64,000 bases of DNA from Aquamicrobium lusatiense. GTDB taxonomy: Bacteria > Pseudomonadota > Alphaproteobacteria > Rhizobiales > Rhizobiaceae. The position numbers and the translations under genes are program-made. The notes beneath the pieces are model-generated. The model did no database searches. It was given only the letters and a program-made list of their open reading frames with translations, and was not told where the DNA came from. The DNA is taken from contig NZ_JACHEU010000004.1 of the NCBI RefSeq assembly GCF_014201615.1, positions 62,001 through 126,000 on the forward strand, in the 5' to 3' direction. Every line of letters begins with the position of its first letter. Positions within the stretch are counted from its first letter, which is position 1. Of this stretch, positions 54,856-63,723 are shown in pieces.

Positions 54856-55581
54856 TCAGTGCACGGGCGCCTGATCGAGATAGGCAATCTCGAAGCCGGT
54901 TATATCCGCAGCGCGCTTGATATCCTGAAATTCCACCACGCCATCGCGAAACACGACGATCCTCGCTTCACGCAGCTGACGCAGCACCCGGTTGATGTGG
55001 ATCGCGGTCATGCCAAGCGCATCGGCCAGAATGGACTGGGAAATAGGGCACGGATAGGTGCAGCCGTCGCCGATGCCGACCAGCTTGAGGCGTTCGCCGA
55101 GTTCCAGCAGAAAATGCGCCGTTCGCTCGAACGCGTCGCGCCGTCCGATACTGACCAGATGCTCCACCACCATGGCCTCGTCGCGGGACGCCGCCCACAT
55201 CAGCCCGACCGCAAGCCTTGGCGTGCGACGGAATACCTCCAGCATCCGCTGCCTGTCGAGCCGCGCCACCTCGACGTCAGTTATGGTAAGAAAGCTATGG
55301 TCCGAACTGCGCAGCAGCAAGCTGCGAAGCCCGAGGAAATCTCCGGCTATCTGTATGTCGATGATTTGCCGGCTGCCGTCACGCAGCTGCTTGTAGGAAC
55401 ATGCCCAGCCTTCGCGCAATATATAGGCTGAATGCGGATACTGCCCCTCGTATACGACTTCTCTGCCAGCCTCTATCAGCGAGCGCTGCCTCTGCAACTC
55501 CCGCAGCATGATCAGGTCTTCGGGCCCCAGCCCTTTGAATGCCTGCAGTTTTCGGGTAAGCGCATCGCGCGTTTCATCCAT
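54856..55581 (-). CDS. Crp/Fnr-family regulator
   Basis: 241 residues. The cyclic-nucleotide-binding-like domain has VVYEGQYPHSAYILREGWACSYKQLRDGSRQIIDIQIAGDFLGLRSLL. The HTH near the end reads CPISQSILADALGMTAIHINRVLRQLREARIVVFRDGVVEF. No Fnr-type N-terminal cysteine cluster is seen, so oxygen sensing by an Fe-S cluster is unlikely. Start ATG 55581 with AAGGGGG. This subgroup is common in Hyphomicrobiales and often of unknown ligand. Confidence 0.83.
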   Translation of the reverse strand: MDETRDALTRKLQAFKGLGPEDLIMLRELQRQRSLIEAGREVVYEGQYPHSAYILREGWACSYKQLRDGSRQIIDIQIAGDFLGLRSLLLRSSDHSFLTITDVEVARLDRQRMLEVFRRTPRLAVGLMWAASRDEAMVVEHLVSIGRRDAFERTAHFLLELGERLKLVGIGDGCTYPCPISQSILADALGMTAIHINRVLRQLREARIVVFRDGVVEFQDIKRAADITGFEIAYLDQAPVH

Positions 55582-56166
55582 CCGATCCCCCTTCTTGTTG
55601 TCTTTCCTCCTAGATTTCGCGCTGCAAGAGGTTGCTTCCAAACGGCGGTCTTCATCCGATGGTGCTCCAAAAGGCTACCAAAGGTTGTCTCAGGTTAACT
55701 TAAATCAATAAATAAAACAGTCCCTCGTTTGTGGGAGCTGCGTCACACTTCTTTATCGGAGCAGTTTTGTTTTGATCCAATGCCGTAAAACTGACCAGTA
55801 GTACTGCAGCGCAACATACATATCCGCAGGAAGAAATCTCTTCGTGCCAGGGGCACGCCATTGGAGTGGGAAGTGGCGTGCATGCAGAGCGTGCAGGGAT
55901 TTCATGTCCCCGGCGTCCGGCTGTTCGATGGCTCCTTCTGTTCCTGAGACGGATGATCTCGCTCCCCCATAAGATGTACTCCCGGATTTAGCTTGATTAA
56001 CGATCAGTTAATCTGGGTTAATTTTATGGTCCACGAAAAACGCTAAGGTTGCATTCGGCTTCGGGGGGGATTGCCCGGCCATGATATCACCACGGCTGGG
56101 GTTTCAACGTCGCGAATACCACTCAGAGCCGATGTCAGAACCTAAAGTTCAAAGGGGATTAAACCT
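55582..56166. other. Divergent intergenic region, Crp-like / LuxR 2
   Basis: 585 bases without a supported gene. AT-rich compared with its surroundings. It includes GGTTAACTTAAATC near 55689, the perfect palindrome at 55995-56013 followed by GGTTAAT, and AAAGGGGATTAAACCT just before the LuxR 2 ATG. Both promoters should lie here. Confidence 0.45.
55995..56013. promoter_or_regulatory. Perfect inverted repeat upstream of LuxR 2
   Basis: GATTAAC-GATCA-GTTAATC has seven-base perfect arms with a five-base spacer, about 155 bases upstream of the LuxR 2 ATG. The half-site GTTAATC recurs at 29774 upstream of the exopolysaccharide locus, hinting at a shared regulator. Confidence 0.45.
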
Positions 56167-56985
56167 ATGAGTACGGGTATCGCTTTCAATTTCACAAAAA
56201 CATCGATCTCTGAAACGCCGGTCAATTCTCCCATTTCACTCCATCGCATACATGATCCCGGCACCGAGCCCCCCGGAGGAGCGGAGGACGCGGGCCAGTC
56301 TGATCGAACGCTCGTCATCATCGACAATCGTGCCCTTGAGCGGGAATGCTTTGCCCAGAGCCTTATCGCGCGCGGCGTGGGACTGGAGGTGCTGGCGGTC
56401 GGCAGCATCGAGGAGTATACGGCCCGACGCGACGAGGTTCCGCCTGTTTGCGCTATTCTGCTCAATCTTGGCGGAAGACGTGTCGGCGATGCGCAGGTGG
56501 AGCATGAAATCCGGCGCCTTTCTGCCGAATTTGGAAAGATTCCCCTGATTGTTCTGGCCGATACGGATGAGCTGCCGCAAATTCTGCAGGCTCTCGAATA
56601 TGGCGTAAGGGGCTTTATTCCAACCTCGGTCGGCATCGGTGTCTGCATAGAGGCAATCGGGCTGGCCATGGCAGGCGGCGTCTTCGTTCCCGCCAGCAGC
56701 GTGATTGCCATGCGGCGGCTGGTGGAATCCCGCCCGGAGACGCAGCCGCTGTCGGGCATGTTCACGCTGCGCCAGGCCGAGGTGGTGGAAGCGCTGCGCC
56801 GGGGCAAGGCCAACAAGATCATTGCCTACGAACTCAACCTGCGGGAAAGTACCGTCAAGGTCCATATCCGCAACATTATGCGCAAGCTCAAGGCGACCAA
56901 TCGCACCGAAGTTGCCTTCAAGATCAATCACATGTTCCCCGGTTATGCGCAGGCAGGCGGATCGCACGCGACGCATCCGCGCTAG
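56167..56985 (+). CDS. LuxR-type regulator 2 with degenerate receiver domain
   Basis: 272 residues. After a 45-residue leader a receiver-like domain begins TLVIIDNRALERECFAQSLIARG. The expected phospho-acceptor strand reads CAILLNLGG, with Asn at the Asp position. IPLIVLADTDELPQILQALEYGVRGFIPTSVG follows. The LuxR HTH is FTLRQAEVVEALRRGKANKIIAYELNLRESTVKVHIRNIMRKLKATNRTEVA. Like LuxR 1 it probably works without phosphorylation. ATG 56167 has AAAGGGG. It lies between polysaccharide and type I secretion genes. Confidence 0.83.
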   Translation: MSTGIAFNFTKTSISETPVNSPISLHRIHDPGTEPPGGAEDAGQSDRTLVIIDNRALERECFAQSLIARGVGLEVLAVGSIEEYTARRDEVPPVCAILLNLGGRRVGDAQVEHEIRRLSAEFGKIPLIVLADTDELPQILQALEYGVRGFIPTSVGIGVCIEAIGLAMAGGVFVPASSVIAMRRLVESRPETQPLSGMFTLRQAEVVEALRRGKANKIIAYELNLRESTVKVHIRNIMRKLKATNRTEVAFKINHMFPGYAQAGGSHATHPR

Positions 56986-57326
56986 AAACCGCATCAGTCG
57001 CCTCCGGATAATTCCACGACCGGCGATTTTGAGGGGCTGTACGTGCGGTTGAAAAAGCAGCCTGCTCGCAATTGCGGCAACGACCAGATTGTGGGGCATG
57101 TGATCGCGCCCCTCAGCTGTTTCGCCGGACATTTCAGCAGCGGCTTGCGACGCGCAGTTGCGAATGCAGTCAGGAACTGCTCATCCGCTTTGTCCGTGGC
57201 GCTTCCGCCCGGAACACCACCAATGCCGGGATGGCTTTGCCGTTGGAAGTGAACATTCCAACGGTATCCACAGCCGCCGGGCCGGCGTTCCCGACCGGAA
57301 TGTTCCGGCCGGCTCCGTCTGCCTTT
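56986..57326. other. Convergent intergenic region, LuxR 2 / hypothetical
   Basis: 341 bases without a supported gene. It holds an inverted repeat GAACATTCC (57251-57259) and GGAATGTTC (57297-57305), perfect nine-base arms with GC-rich inner pairing, which may terminate transcription from either side. Confidence 0.45.
57251..57305. terminator. Long stem-loop between convergent genes
   Basis: Nine-base perfect arms GAACATTCC/GGAATGTTC enclose a GC-rich 37-base loop that can pair within itself. Placed between two convergent genes; no clear T-run. Confidence 0.35.
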
Positions 57327-57821
57327 TCAGAGCGGAAAACCGTGGCGGCGGGCGAGGGCCCAGATGTCGCGGTTGGTTTGCGCAAGCCTGCCAATCGAGC
57401 GGGTGATGTTGGCGATCTCGTCGGCGTCGATGGCATCCATCTTGCCGTATCTGAGCTGGTCACCGGTTTCGGAAACCCGCATCAGCAGGGTGGAGACGTT
57501 GTCGCCCGTGTCGTCGAACGAATAGATGCAGTGGTTGTATTTGTTGCGCAGCTTGGCTTCGGCCATCATCTTGCGGGTAACGTCGAGCACGTCCTTGCGA
57601 ACGGGCGGCGGCGTGCGCGCCATCTTGGCCAGTCGCTCGACCAGATCGACGCGGGCGCGCGTGGTGTTGAGCGTCAGGAAGATGATGGTGGCCGTTTCCT
57701 TGTCCACCCCGGCGAGCCCGGCGATCAGGTGGATGAGAAGGCTTTCGGTGTTGGTCCAGGTGTAGTTGAGCTGACCCAGAAGGGTCAGCACATCCCTGAA
57801 AGGCGGCGCCGGTCGGTTCAT
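57327..57821 (-). CDS. Conserved-looking hypothetical protein
   Basis: The 164-residue soluble, mostly helical protein starts MNRPAPPFRDVLTLLGQLNYTWTNTESLLIHLIAGLAGVDKETATIIF. I recognise no domain with confidence. A central stretch RNKYNHCIYSFDDTGDN has the look of a HEPN-like or tRNA-nuclease-inhibitor-type helical fold (RxxxxH-like RNKYNH), but this is weak. It lies 70 bases downstream of the HlyD-like gene on the same strand and may be co-transcribed with the secretion operon. Confidence 0.6.
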   Translation of the reverse strand: MNRPAPPFRDVLTLLGQLNYTWTNTESLLIHLIAGLAGVDKETATIIFLTLNTTRARVDLVERLAKMARTPPPVRKDVLDVTRKMMAEAKLRNKYNHCIYSFDDTGDNVSTLLMRVSETGDQLRYGKMDAIDADEIANITRSIGRLAQTNRDIWALARRHGFPL

Positions 57822-57891
57822 CGCGAGGCTGCCTGCTTGCCCAAGACCGCAGCGATCCTATCATCCGGACCGCCCGGCGTCTAATTATCGT

Positions 57892-59232
57892 CTAATCCTC
57901 CCGGAAGGCGCGGTTCATGCTGTCGCGGATCGGCTTCGAGAGATAGTCGAAGAAGGTGCGCTCCGCCGTCTGGATCAGCACCTCCGCCGGCATGCCGGGC
58001 GTCGGCAGGAACCCATGCACACGCGCCAGCTCGCTGGACGAGAGGCGCACGCGGGCGAGGTAGATCTCGCGCACCTCCTGCACCGATTGCTCGCGCAGCG
58101 CATCGGCCGAGACGTAGTAGACCGTGCCGGTCAGCACCGGCGTGGTGCGTTGGTTCAGCGCGGTCAGCCGCACTGTCGCCTCCTGTCCGGTGCGGATGGC
58201 GTCGATCTTGGTGCGCGGTATCTGCGCCTCGATGATGAGCGGAACGTCGGACGGCAGGATTTCCGCGATGCTCTTGCCGCTTTCGATGACGCCGCCCGCC
58301 GTATGGTAGTAGAGCCGGACCACGGTTCCGCTGACGGGCGCGTTGATGGTCGCCCGCCGCAGCACGTTCGTGGCCGCGCGTGACTGCTCGCGCACCGAAT
58401 CGAGTTCGGCCTCGACGCTCTGCATTTCGTCGAGCGCCGCCTGCCGGTATGCGGCGAGCGTCTGCTGCTTCTGCTGGCGGTAGCGCGCCATCTGGGACCG
58501 CGTCTCGTCGATTTCCGCCGCCAGCCGCCCGCTCTGGCCGTCCGCTTCGGCCATGACGCGCTGGATCGCCGAAATCTCGGGCTTGCGCAGCAGTCCCTGC
58601 TCATAGAGCTTGCGCTTGCCGACATATTCCTCCCTGAGGAAGCCGATCTGCTGCGACAGTGCCGCATGCTGCGCCTCATAGCCGCCGACACGGAATTCGA
58701 GGGCGGCGATGTTGTTGTTCAGAAGCTCGATTTCGCCGGTGAACTTGCGCTGCGAGGCCTCGAAATTGAGGCGCTGGCTGGCCAGGATTTCCGCAATCTC
58801 GGGATCGATGGCGTTGCTGGTCAGCTCGGCCGGAAAGGCGATGCTTTTCTGCCCCTCGGATTGGGCGGTAAGCCGCGCGACGATGGCATCGAGCCGCGCA
58901 CGGCGCAGGAAAAGCTGGCGCTCGTTGGCCAGCGCGGAGGTCTCGTCCAGTTGCACCAGCGGTTGCCCCTCTTTCACATGGTCGCCCTCGGAAACGAGGA
59001 TTTCCCTGATGACGCCCCCTTCCAGATGCTGGACGATCTTGTTCTGGCCGGTGGCCACGAAGCTGCCCTGCGCGATGACTGCGGCGGCAAGCGGCGCGAA
59101 GGTGGCCCACAGGCCGAAGCCGCCGAAGCACGCCACGAGCAGCACGACGCCGGCGATGCTTTGCTTTCTGATGGAACGGGGAACCCCGGCATACCAGGTG
59201 AGGTCCTGGAGTTTGGCGATATCCGTGCTCAT
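57892..59232 (-). CDS. Type I secretion periplasmic adaptor (HlyD/PrsE-like)
   Basis: 446 residues. A short cytoplasmic N-terminus and one membrane segment (SIAGVVLLVACFGGFGLWATFAPLAAAVIAQG) are followed by a lipoyl-like half (NKIVQHLEGGVIREILVSEGDHVKEGQPLVQLDE). A long coiled coil (about 110-290) precedes the second lipoyl half and the C-terminal beta-barrel domain, VLTGTVYYVSADALREQ, GMPAEVLIQTAERTFFDYLSKPI. It bridges the ABC exporter and an outer-membrane TolC-type channel (not in the window). Its start overlaps the exporter stop by four bases. Confidence 0.9.
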   Translation of the reverse strand: MSTDIAKLQDLTWYAGVPRSIRKQSIAGVVLLVACFGGFGLWATFAPLAAAVIAQGSFVATGQNKIVQHLEGGVIREILVSEGDHVKEGQPLVQLDETSALANERQLFLRRARLDAIVARLTAQSEGQKSIAFPAELTSNAIDPEIAEILASQRLNFEASQRKFTGEIELLNNNIAALEFRVGGYEAQHAALSQQIGFLREEYVGKRKLYEQGLLRKPEISAIQRVMAEADGQSGRLAAEIDETRSQMARYRQQKQQTLAAYRQAALDEMQSVEAELDSVREQSRAATNVLRRATINAPVSGTVVRLYYHTAGGVIESGKSIAEILPSDVPLIIEAQIPRTKIDAIRTGQEATVRLTALNQRTTPVLTGTVYYVSADALREQSVQEVREIYLARVRLSSSELARVHGFLPTPGMPAEVLIQTAERTFFDYLSKPIRDSMNRAFRED

Positions 59233-61439
59233 GCTGAACCTGCTCTGGTCATATTGGCCGGCGCTGCATTGGGCTGCATCGCGCCCGGCCTGGGAAGATG
59301 CTCGCCGAACGGACTGTCGGGCAAATGGCCGGCGGTATGGGCCGCAAGGGCGCGCAGCACCTCGTCGCGCCGGCCGAACATGGAGATGGTGCCGTTGGTC
59401 ATCAGCAGGATCTTGTCGACATGGCGCAGCAGCGCCGGCCGCTGGGTGATGACGATCACCGTGATGCGGTTTTCCTTGGCGTGGCGCAGCGCGCGTGCAA
59501 GTGCGGCATCGCCGGCCGCATCGAGATTGGAATTCGGCTCGTCGAGCACGATCATGCGCGGATCGCCGAAGAAGGCGCGGGCAAGGGCAATGCGCTGCTT
59601 CTGCCCGCCCGACAGGGGCGAGCCGTCGGCCGCCACCTGCGTTTCATAACCTTGCGGGAAGGTGGCGATCATCTCGTGAACGTCGGCGAGCACGGCGGCC
59701 CGGTAAATTTCGGCGTCGTCCACATCGTCGCGCATGCGCGCTATGTTGGCCTTGATCGAACCGGGGAAGAGCTGCACGTCCTGCGGCAGATAGCCGATAT
59801 TGTCGCCGAACTGGCGCTGGTCCCAGTTGCGCAGGTCCATGAGGTCGAGGCGAACGGCGCCCGATGTCGGCAGGATGGAGCCGACCAGCATCTTGCCGAG
59901 CGTTGTCTTGCCCGCCCCCGAATTGCCGATCACGGCCAGTGAATCGCCCGGCTGAAGCGAGAAATTGATGCCGTTCAGCACCACGCGCTTGGTGCCCATC
60001 GGCACATAGAGCACGCGCTCCACATCGAGCCGGCCTTCCGGGTTGGGCAGCACCAGCCGTTCGAGATTAAGCGGGGAGGAACGCAGCAGCGCGCTGATGC
60101 GGCTGTAGGCGCCGCGCGACAGGATGAACTGGTTCCAGCCTTCGATAGAGCCTTCGATCGGGGCGAGCGCGCGGCCGGCGATGATGGAGGCGGCGATCAC
60201 CATGCCGCCGGTGATCTCGCCCTCGATGGCAAGGAACGCGCCCCAGCCCAGCAGCGCCACCTGCGTCAGCAGGCGGATGGCGCGGGAGGTGGCGGCCGAG
60301 ACGATGTTGCGGTCCTGCGCCTTCACCTGCGCCTTCAGCGATCCGGCCGTGTCCTGCCCCCAGATCTTCACCGCCTCGGGGATCATCGCCAGCGCATTGA
60401 TGATCTGCGAATTGCGGGCCATGGAATCGAGATGCAGGTTGGCGCGGCTCTGGTAGACATTGGCCTCGCCGAAGGGAGCGGCGGTCATGCGCTGATTGAC
60501 GAAGGCGACGATCAGCAAAAGCACGCCCGACAGGATGATGATGCTGCCCAGATGCGGATGCACCAGATAGACGGCCAGTATGAACAGCGGCGCGAAAGGA
60601 ATGTCGAGGAAGGACAGCAAGGTTCCGGATACGAGGAAGGAGCGCAATTGCTGGAGATCGCCAAGCGTCTGGTATTCGCGCCCCGACCCATGCAGAGAGG
60701 CGCGGGCGGCAGCGCTCAGGATCGGCGCGCCGAGCTGTGCCGCGACCTCGACGGCGGTGCGCATGAGGATGAAGCGGCGGATCGCATCGAACGTCGCCTG
60801 CAACAGCACGGCGCCGACGATGACGATGGTGAGCATGATCAGCGTGTCGGTCGAGCGGCTGGTGAGCACCCGGTCCGAGATCTGGAAGAGATAGACCGGA
60901 ATGGCCAGCACCAGAATGTTGCTGGCATTGGTGAACAGGAACACCATCAGAAGGTTCCTGCGCACCGCGCCGAGACCGGCGCCGAGGCTCCTCGACAGAT
61001 CGACCGGCCCGAGGCGGCGGTGGAAGGTTCCGCTTTTTCTTTCCCTGCCGCCTGTGCCCCTATCATCGGCAACGGCATAGCGACCGGGTGCGGGCGGCTG
61101 TCCGCCGTCCTGATCCTTCGGTTGCGGCCGCGCCTCTATCGGGCCGCTCGCGCCTTCCAGCATGACCGTGGCGCCCGGTCTGGCCGGTTCGGGTCCGCAA
61201 TCCTGCGATTGTCGCATCGTGGTCTCCGGGGCGGGATCGTTGCGCATCCTTTCGGACGCGGCCTCACGATCCGCCTGCTCGTTCGTGCGCCGGTGCTCTG
61301 ACACGGCATCCTCGAGGGAGAGTTCGATCTCCCTTTCGAGCGCTGCCAGCACCCGTATCAGTGACCCGGGGTCGGGCTCGCGAAATGTCGTGTTGCCTGT
61401 CGCGGCCACATGTGCCGCATTTGCCTGAAACCTCTCCAT
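59229..61439 (-). CDS. Type I secretion ABC exporter (PrsD-like) with long N-terminal extension
   Basis: 736 residues. About 150 hydrophilic, low-complexity residues come first, then a six-helix membrane domain (LLMVFLFTNASNILVLAIPVYLFQISDRVLTSRS). The ATPase has Walker A GNSGAGKTTLGK, signature SPLSGGQKQRIALARAFF, Walker B MIVLDEPNSNLDAAG and a later ITQRP switch. There is no C39 peptidase domain, so cargo is exported without cleavage of a leader. The usual PrsD/AprD protein is about 580 residues; the extra N-terminus is notable. Start ATG 61439. It is 48 bases after the repeat-protein gene, its likely cargo. Confidence 0.88.
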   Translation of the reverse strand: MERFQANAAHVAATGNTTFREPDPGSLIRVLAALEREIELSLEDAVSEHRRTNEQADREAASERMRNDPAPETTMRQSQDCGPEPARPGATVMLEGASGPIEARPQPKDQDGGQPPAPGRYAVADDRGTGGRERKSGTFHRRLGPVDLSRSLGAGLGAVRRNLLMVFLFTNASNILVLAIPVYLFQISDRVLTSRSTDTLIMLTIVIVGAVLLQATFDAIRRFILMRTAVEVAAQLGAPILSAAARASLHGSGREYQTLGDLQQLRSFLVSGTLLSFLDIPFAPLFILAVYLVHPHLGSIIILSGVLLLIVAFVNQRMTAAPFGEANVYQSRANLHLDSMARNSQIINALAMIPEAVKIWGQDTAGSLKAQVKAQDRNIVSAATSRAIRLLTQVALLGWGAFLAIEGEITGGMVIAASIIAGRALAPIEGSIEGWNQFILSRGAYSRISALLRSSPLNLERLVLPNPEGRLDVERVLYVPMGTKRVVLNGINFSLQPGDSLAVIGNSGAGKTTLGKMLVGSILPTSGAVRLDLMDLRNWDQRQFGDNIGYLPQDVQLFPGSIKANIARMRDDVDDAEIYRAAVLADVHEMIATFPQGYETQVAADGSPLSGGQKQRIALARAFFGDPRMIVLDEPNSNLDAAGDAALARALRHAKENRITVIVITQRPALLRHVDKILLMTNGTISMFGRRDEVLRALAAHTAGHLPDSPFGEHLPRPGAMQPNAAPANMTRAGSA

Positions 61440-61487
61440 GAAGACGCTCCCGCCCCCTCCCGTCCACACTGGTCAGTATGGCTCGTA

Positions 61488-63479
61488 TCAACTCAGCATG
61501 GTCTGCATCAGATCGGCGGACCCGATGTCCGGTACCCCGCCGTCATGGGCGGTTGCGCCATCAGCGGTGTCGGGCGCCAGCAGGTCGTCGCTCAGGAACA
61601 CCACGGCCTCGCTGACCAGCGCATTGGCGTCCTGCGTGTAGAGTCCGCTGTCATGCGAGATCAGCTCGGCCTGGATGAGCAATTCGTCCGAATACACATT
61701 GCCGCCGGCATAGACCGTGGAATCGACGCCGCCGTCGACGATGTGGGCATGGTTGACGAGTGCGTTGGTGCCGGTCGAGATGGTCCAGTCTGCATCGGCA
61801 TATGCGCCTGCCTGATCCATGGCCAGCGCCACCTGATCGGCATCGCCGAGAATGTTGGTCTGGCTGATGTAGTTAAGGTCGACCACATTGCCGGAAACAT
61901 AGAGCACCTTCAGCCCGCCCACGCCGCTGAAGGCTTCGTGCCGGAGCAGATCGGCCGGCGCGTCGGCGGGACCGGAGGCGAGCTTGTCCGCGGCCTCCCT
62001 GAACGACGGCGGAAGCCCCCCGAAACTCATCGTCCCGAACTGGGTGATCGACGCCTGGTTCCACAACAGATTGCCACCCGTCGACAGCGACGCTTCGCCC
62101 TCCGTATGGAAGTCGCCGACCGTACCGACGAGATCGTCGTCGAGCAGGATGTTTGTCTGGCTGATGATGTTGCCGTGATAGACGCTGCCGCCGACGATGA
62201 TGAAATCATAATAATTGCCGAGCTCAGCCACGGACGCGATGTTGACGGCCGTGTTGTCGCCGAGCGTGATGGTGGTGCCGCCGCCGCAGGCCGCCATGAC
62301 CGTGACGTCGTTGTCCTGCACGAAGCTGATCTGCCTGATCCAGTTGGCGATCACCAGATCGCCGTCGATCCGCGCAACCTGCCAGTAGGCGGGAAAGCCG
62401 GATCCTTCGGCAGCCTGCCCGCCATAGGCCGGGTTGGCGATGGTCTCGATGGTCGCCACATTATAGGCCTGCGTCGGCGTGTCCGTCAGCCGCTGCCAGC
62501 CGCCCAGCGCATCGGAGACCGCATCGCAATCGCTCCAGACATTCGTCTGGCTGATGGCGTTGACATGCATGTAGTCGCCGACCGCGGCAATCACCGGGGC
62601 GCCATGCCAGTTGTTCACCAGCACCGCCTCGTTCACCAGCAGATTGCCTCCCGCCTCCAGCCCGATCATCGGCGTGAGCGAATGGTCGACGCCGGTGGGC
62701 ACCGGCGCGGCGTCCTGCGTCTGCGCGGATGGGTCTTCTGCGGGGGACTGGAATTTCACCGGCAGCAGATCTTCCAGAACCGGTGCTGCGTCGAGGCCTG
62801 CGCCGTTGACATGGATGCCAGCGGCCGCCGCACCCTGCGCCACGAACAGGCTGCCGCCCTCAGGCGCAGCGTCGGGTAGTGCATCGGCGGCGGCGGCCAC
62901 CTGATGGATGAAATCGCCAGCACCGGATGGCGAATGCAGGCTGTCCATGTCGGCGACTGGCTGAAGCTGCGCAGCGTCTTCCATCAGCTTCGCCAGTGCT
63001 GCGACCGGGTCGCCTGCCGATTGCATCGCAAGCCCGTGATCGCCGATCGACAGATAGTCATTGTCGACAAGCTGTGCTTCCTGCCGCAGATAGACCGCCA
63101 GAGAGCCGATCGGCTCATATTCGGGGATCACCCTCTCACCGGCTCCCGGCACGTCATGCTGGCGGGCGGGACCGGCCACGCCGGCCATGTTGCCCGGCGG
63201 GATATGCACGGGGATTTGATGGGTGGGTACCGAAGTGGTCACGCTCGCCGGCACGATGTCGTAGGACGGCGGCGAATAGGTTACCTTCGGCGCGAACTGC
63301 CCCAGCGTGTAGGGGCTGGTCATGGCGAGCTTTATGTCGGGCAGCTCTCCCGCTTCAGGCGGCGCTTCGCGCTGGGCGGTGAATTTCGCATAGTCCAGCC
63401 GCAGCCGCACGTCCTCGACGGTCTGGGAAAACACTCCGATGAAATGGGCGATGATCTCGGTGGTCGAGTCCATATGCAT
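61488..63479 (-). CDS. ISQTN-repeat protein, probable type I secretion substrate
   Basis: 663 residues, acidic, no signal peptide. The N-terminal 270 residues are Pro/Ala-rich and non-repetitive. From about 275 two motifs alternate. A is GGNLLVNEA-like (277, 468, 570, 617). B is a G-x-V-x-x-x-N-x-ISQTN-I-x-x-D-x-D pattern, exact ISQTN at 309, 439 and 538, with degenerate copies near 382 (IRQISFVQDND) and 600 (LLIQAELISHD). Such repeats suggest a beta-solenoid. No GGxGxDxxx RTX repeats are present. The end (PDIGSADLMQTMLS) is short and hydrophobic, as in many type I signals. It sits directly upstream of the exporter in the operon. I do not recognise a named family. Confidence 0.75.
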   Translation of the reverse strand: MHMDSTTEIIAHFIGVFSQTVEDVRLRLDYAKFTAQREAPPEAGELPDIKLAMTSPYTLGQFAPKVTYSPPSYDIVPASVTTSVPTHQIPVHIPPGNMAGVAGPARQHDVPGAGERVIPEYEPIGSLAVYLRQEAQLVDNDYLSIGDHGLAMQSAGDPVAALAKLMEDAAQLQPVADMDSLHSPSGAGDFIHQVAAAADALPDAAPEGGSLFVAQGAAAAGIHVNGAGLDAAPVLEDLLPVKFQSPAEDPSAQTQDAAPVPTGVDHSLTPMIGLEAGGNLLVNEAVLVNNWHGAPVIAAVGDYMHVNAISQTNVWSDCDAVSDALGGWQRLTDTPTQAYNVATIETIANPAYGGQAAEGSGFPAYWQVARIDGDLVIANWIRQISFVQDNDVTVMAACGGGTTITLGDNTAVNIASVAELGNYYDFIIVGGSVYHGNIISQTNILLDDDLVGTVGDFHTEGEASLSTGGNLLWNQASITQFGTMSFGGLPPSFREAADKLASGPADAPADLLRHEAFSGVGGLKVLYVSGNVVDLNYISQTNILGDADQVALAMDQAGAYADADWTISTGTNALVNHAHIVDGGVDSTVYAGGNVYSDELLIQAELISHDSGLYTQDANALVSEAVVFLSDDLLAPDTADGATAHDGGVPDIGSADLMQTMLS

Positions 63480-63723
63480 GGTGCACTACCTCGCTGGCTT
63501 GCCAGCAGAACCGTTCGTCAGGGCCGCCCGCCCCTTGCAATGCCCGGGCATGCCGCTCTGGCGAGCGGCGCAGGGCTTCATTCCAGATCTGCTTCCCCCG
63601 TTTTCCGTGATTGCCCGCTGCGGGCATGAAGGGAAAAGTGCGGAGCTGTGCACGGGGACCATGCACAGCTCCAGAACCCGGCGCTCTTGGGGGGCGAGAG
63701 CGCCGGACCCGTGGACGGCATTT

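Noticed and set aside
61488..63479. RTX toxin or adhesin reading of the repeat protein
   Set aside because: No GGxGxDxxx nonapeptides or Ig-like repeats are present; the ISQTN repeat is different.
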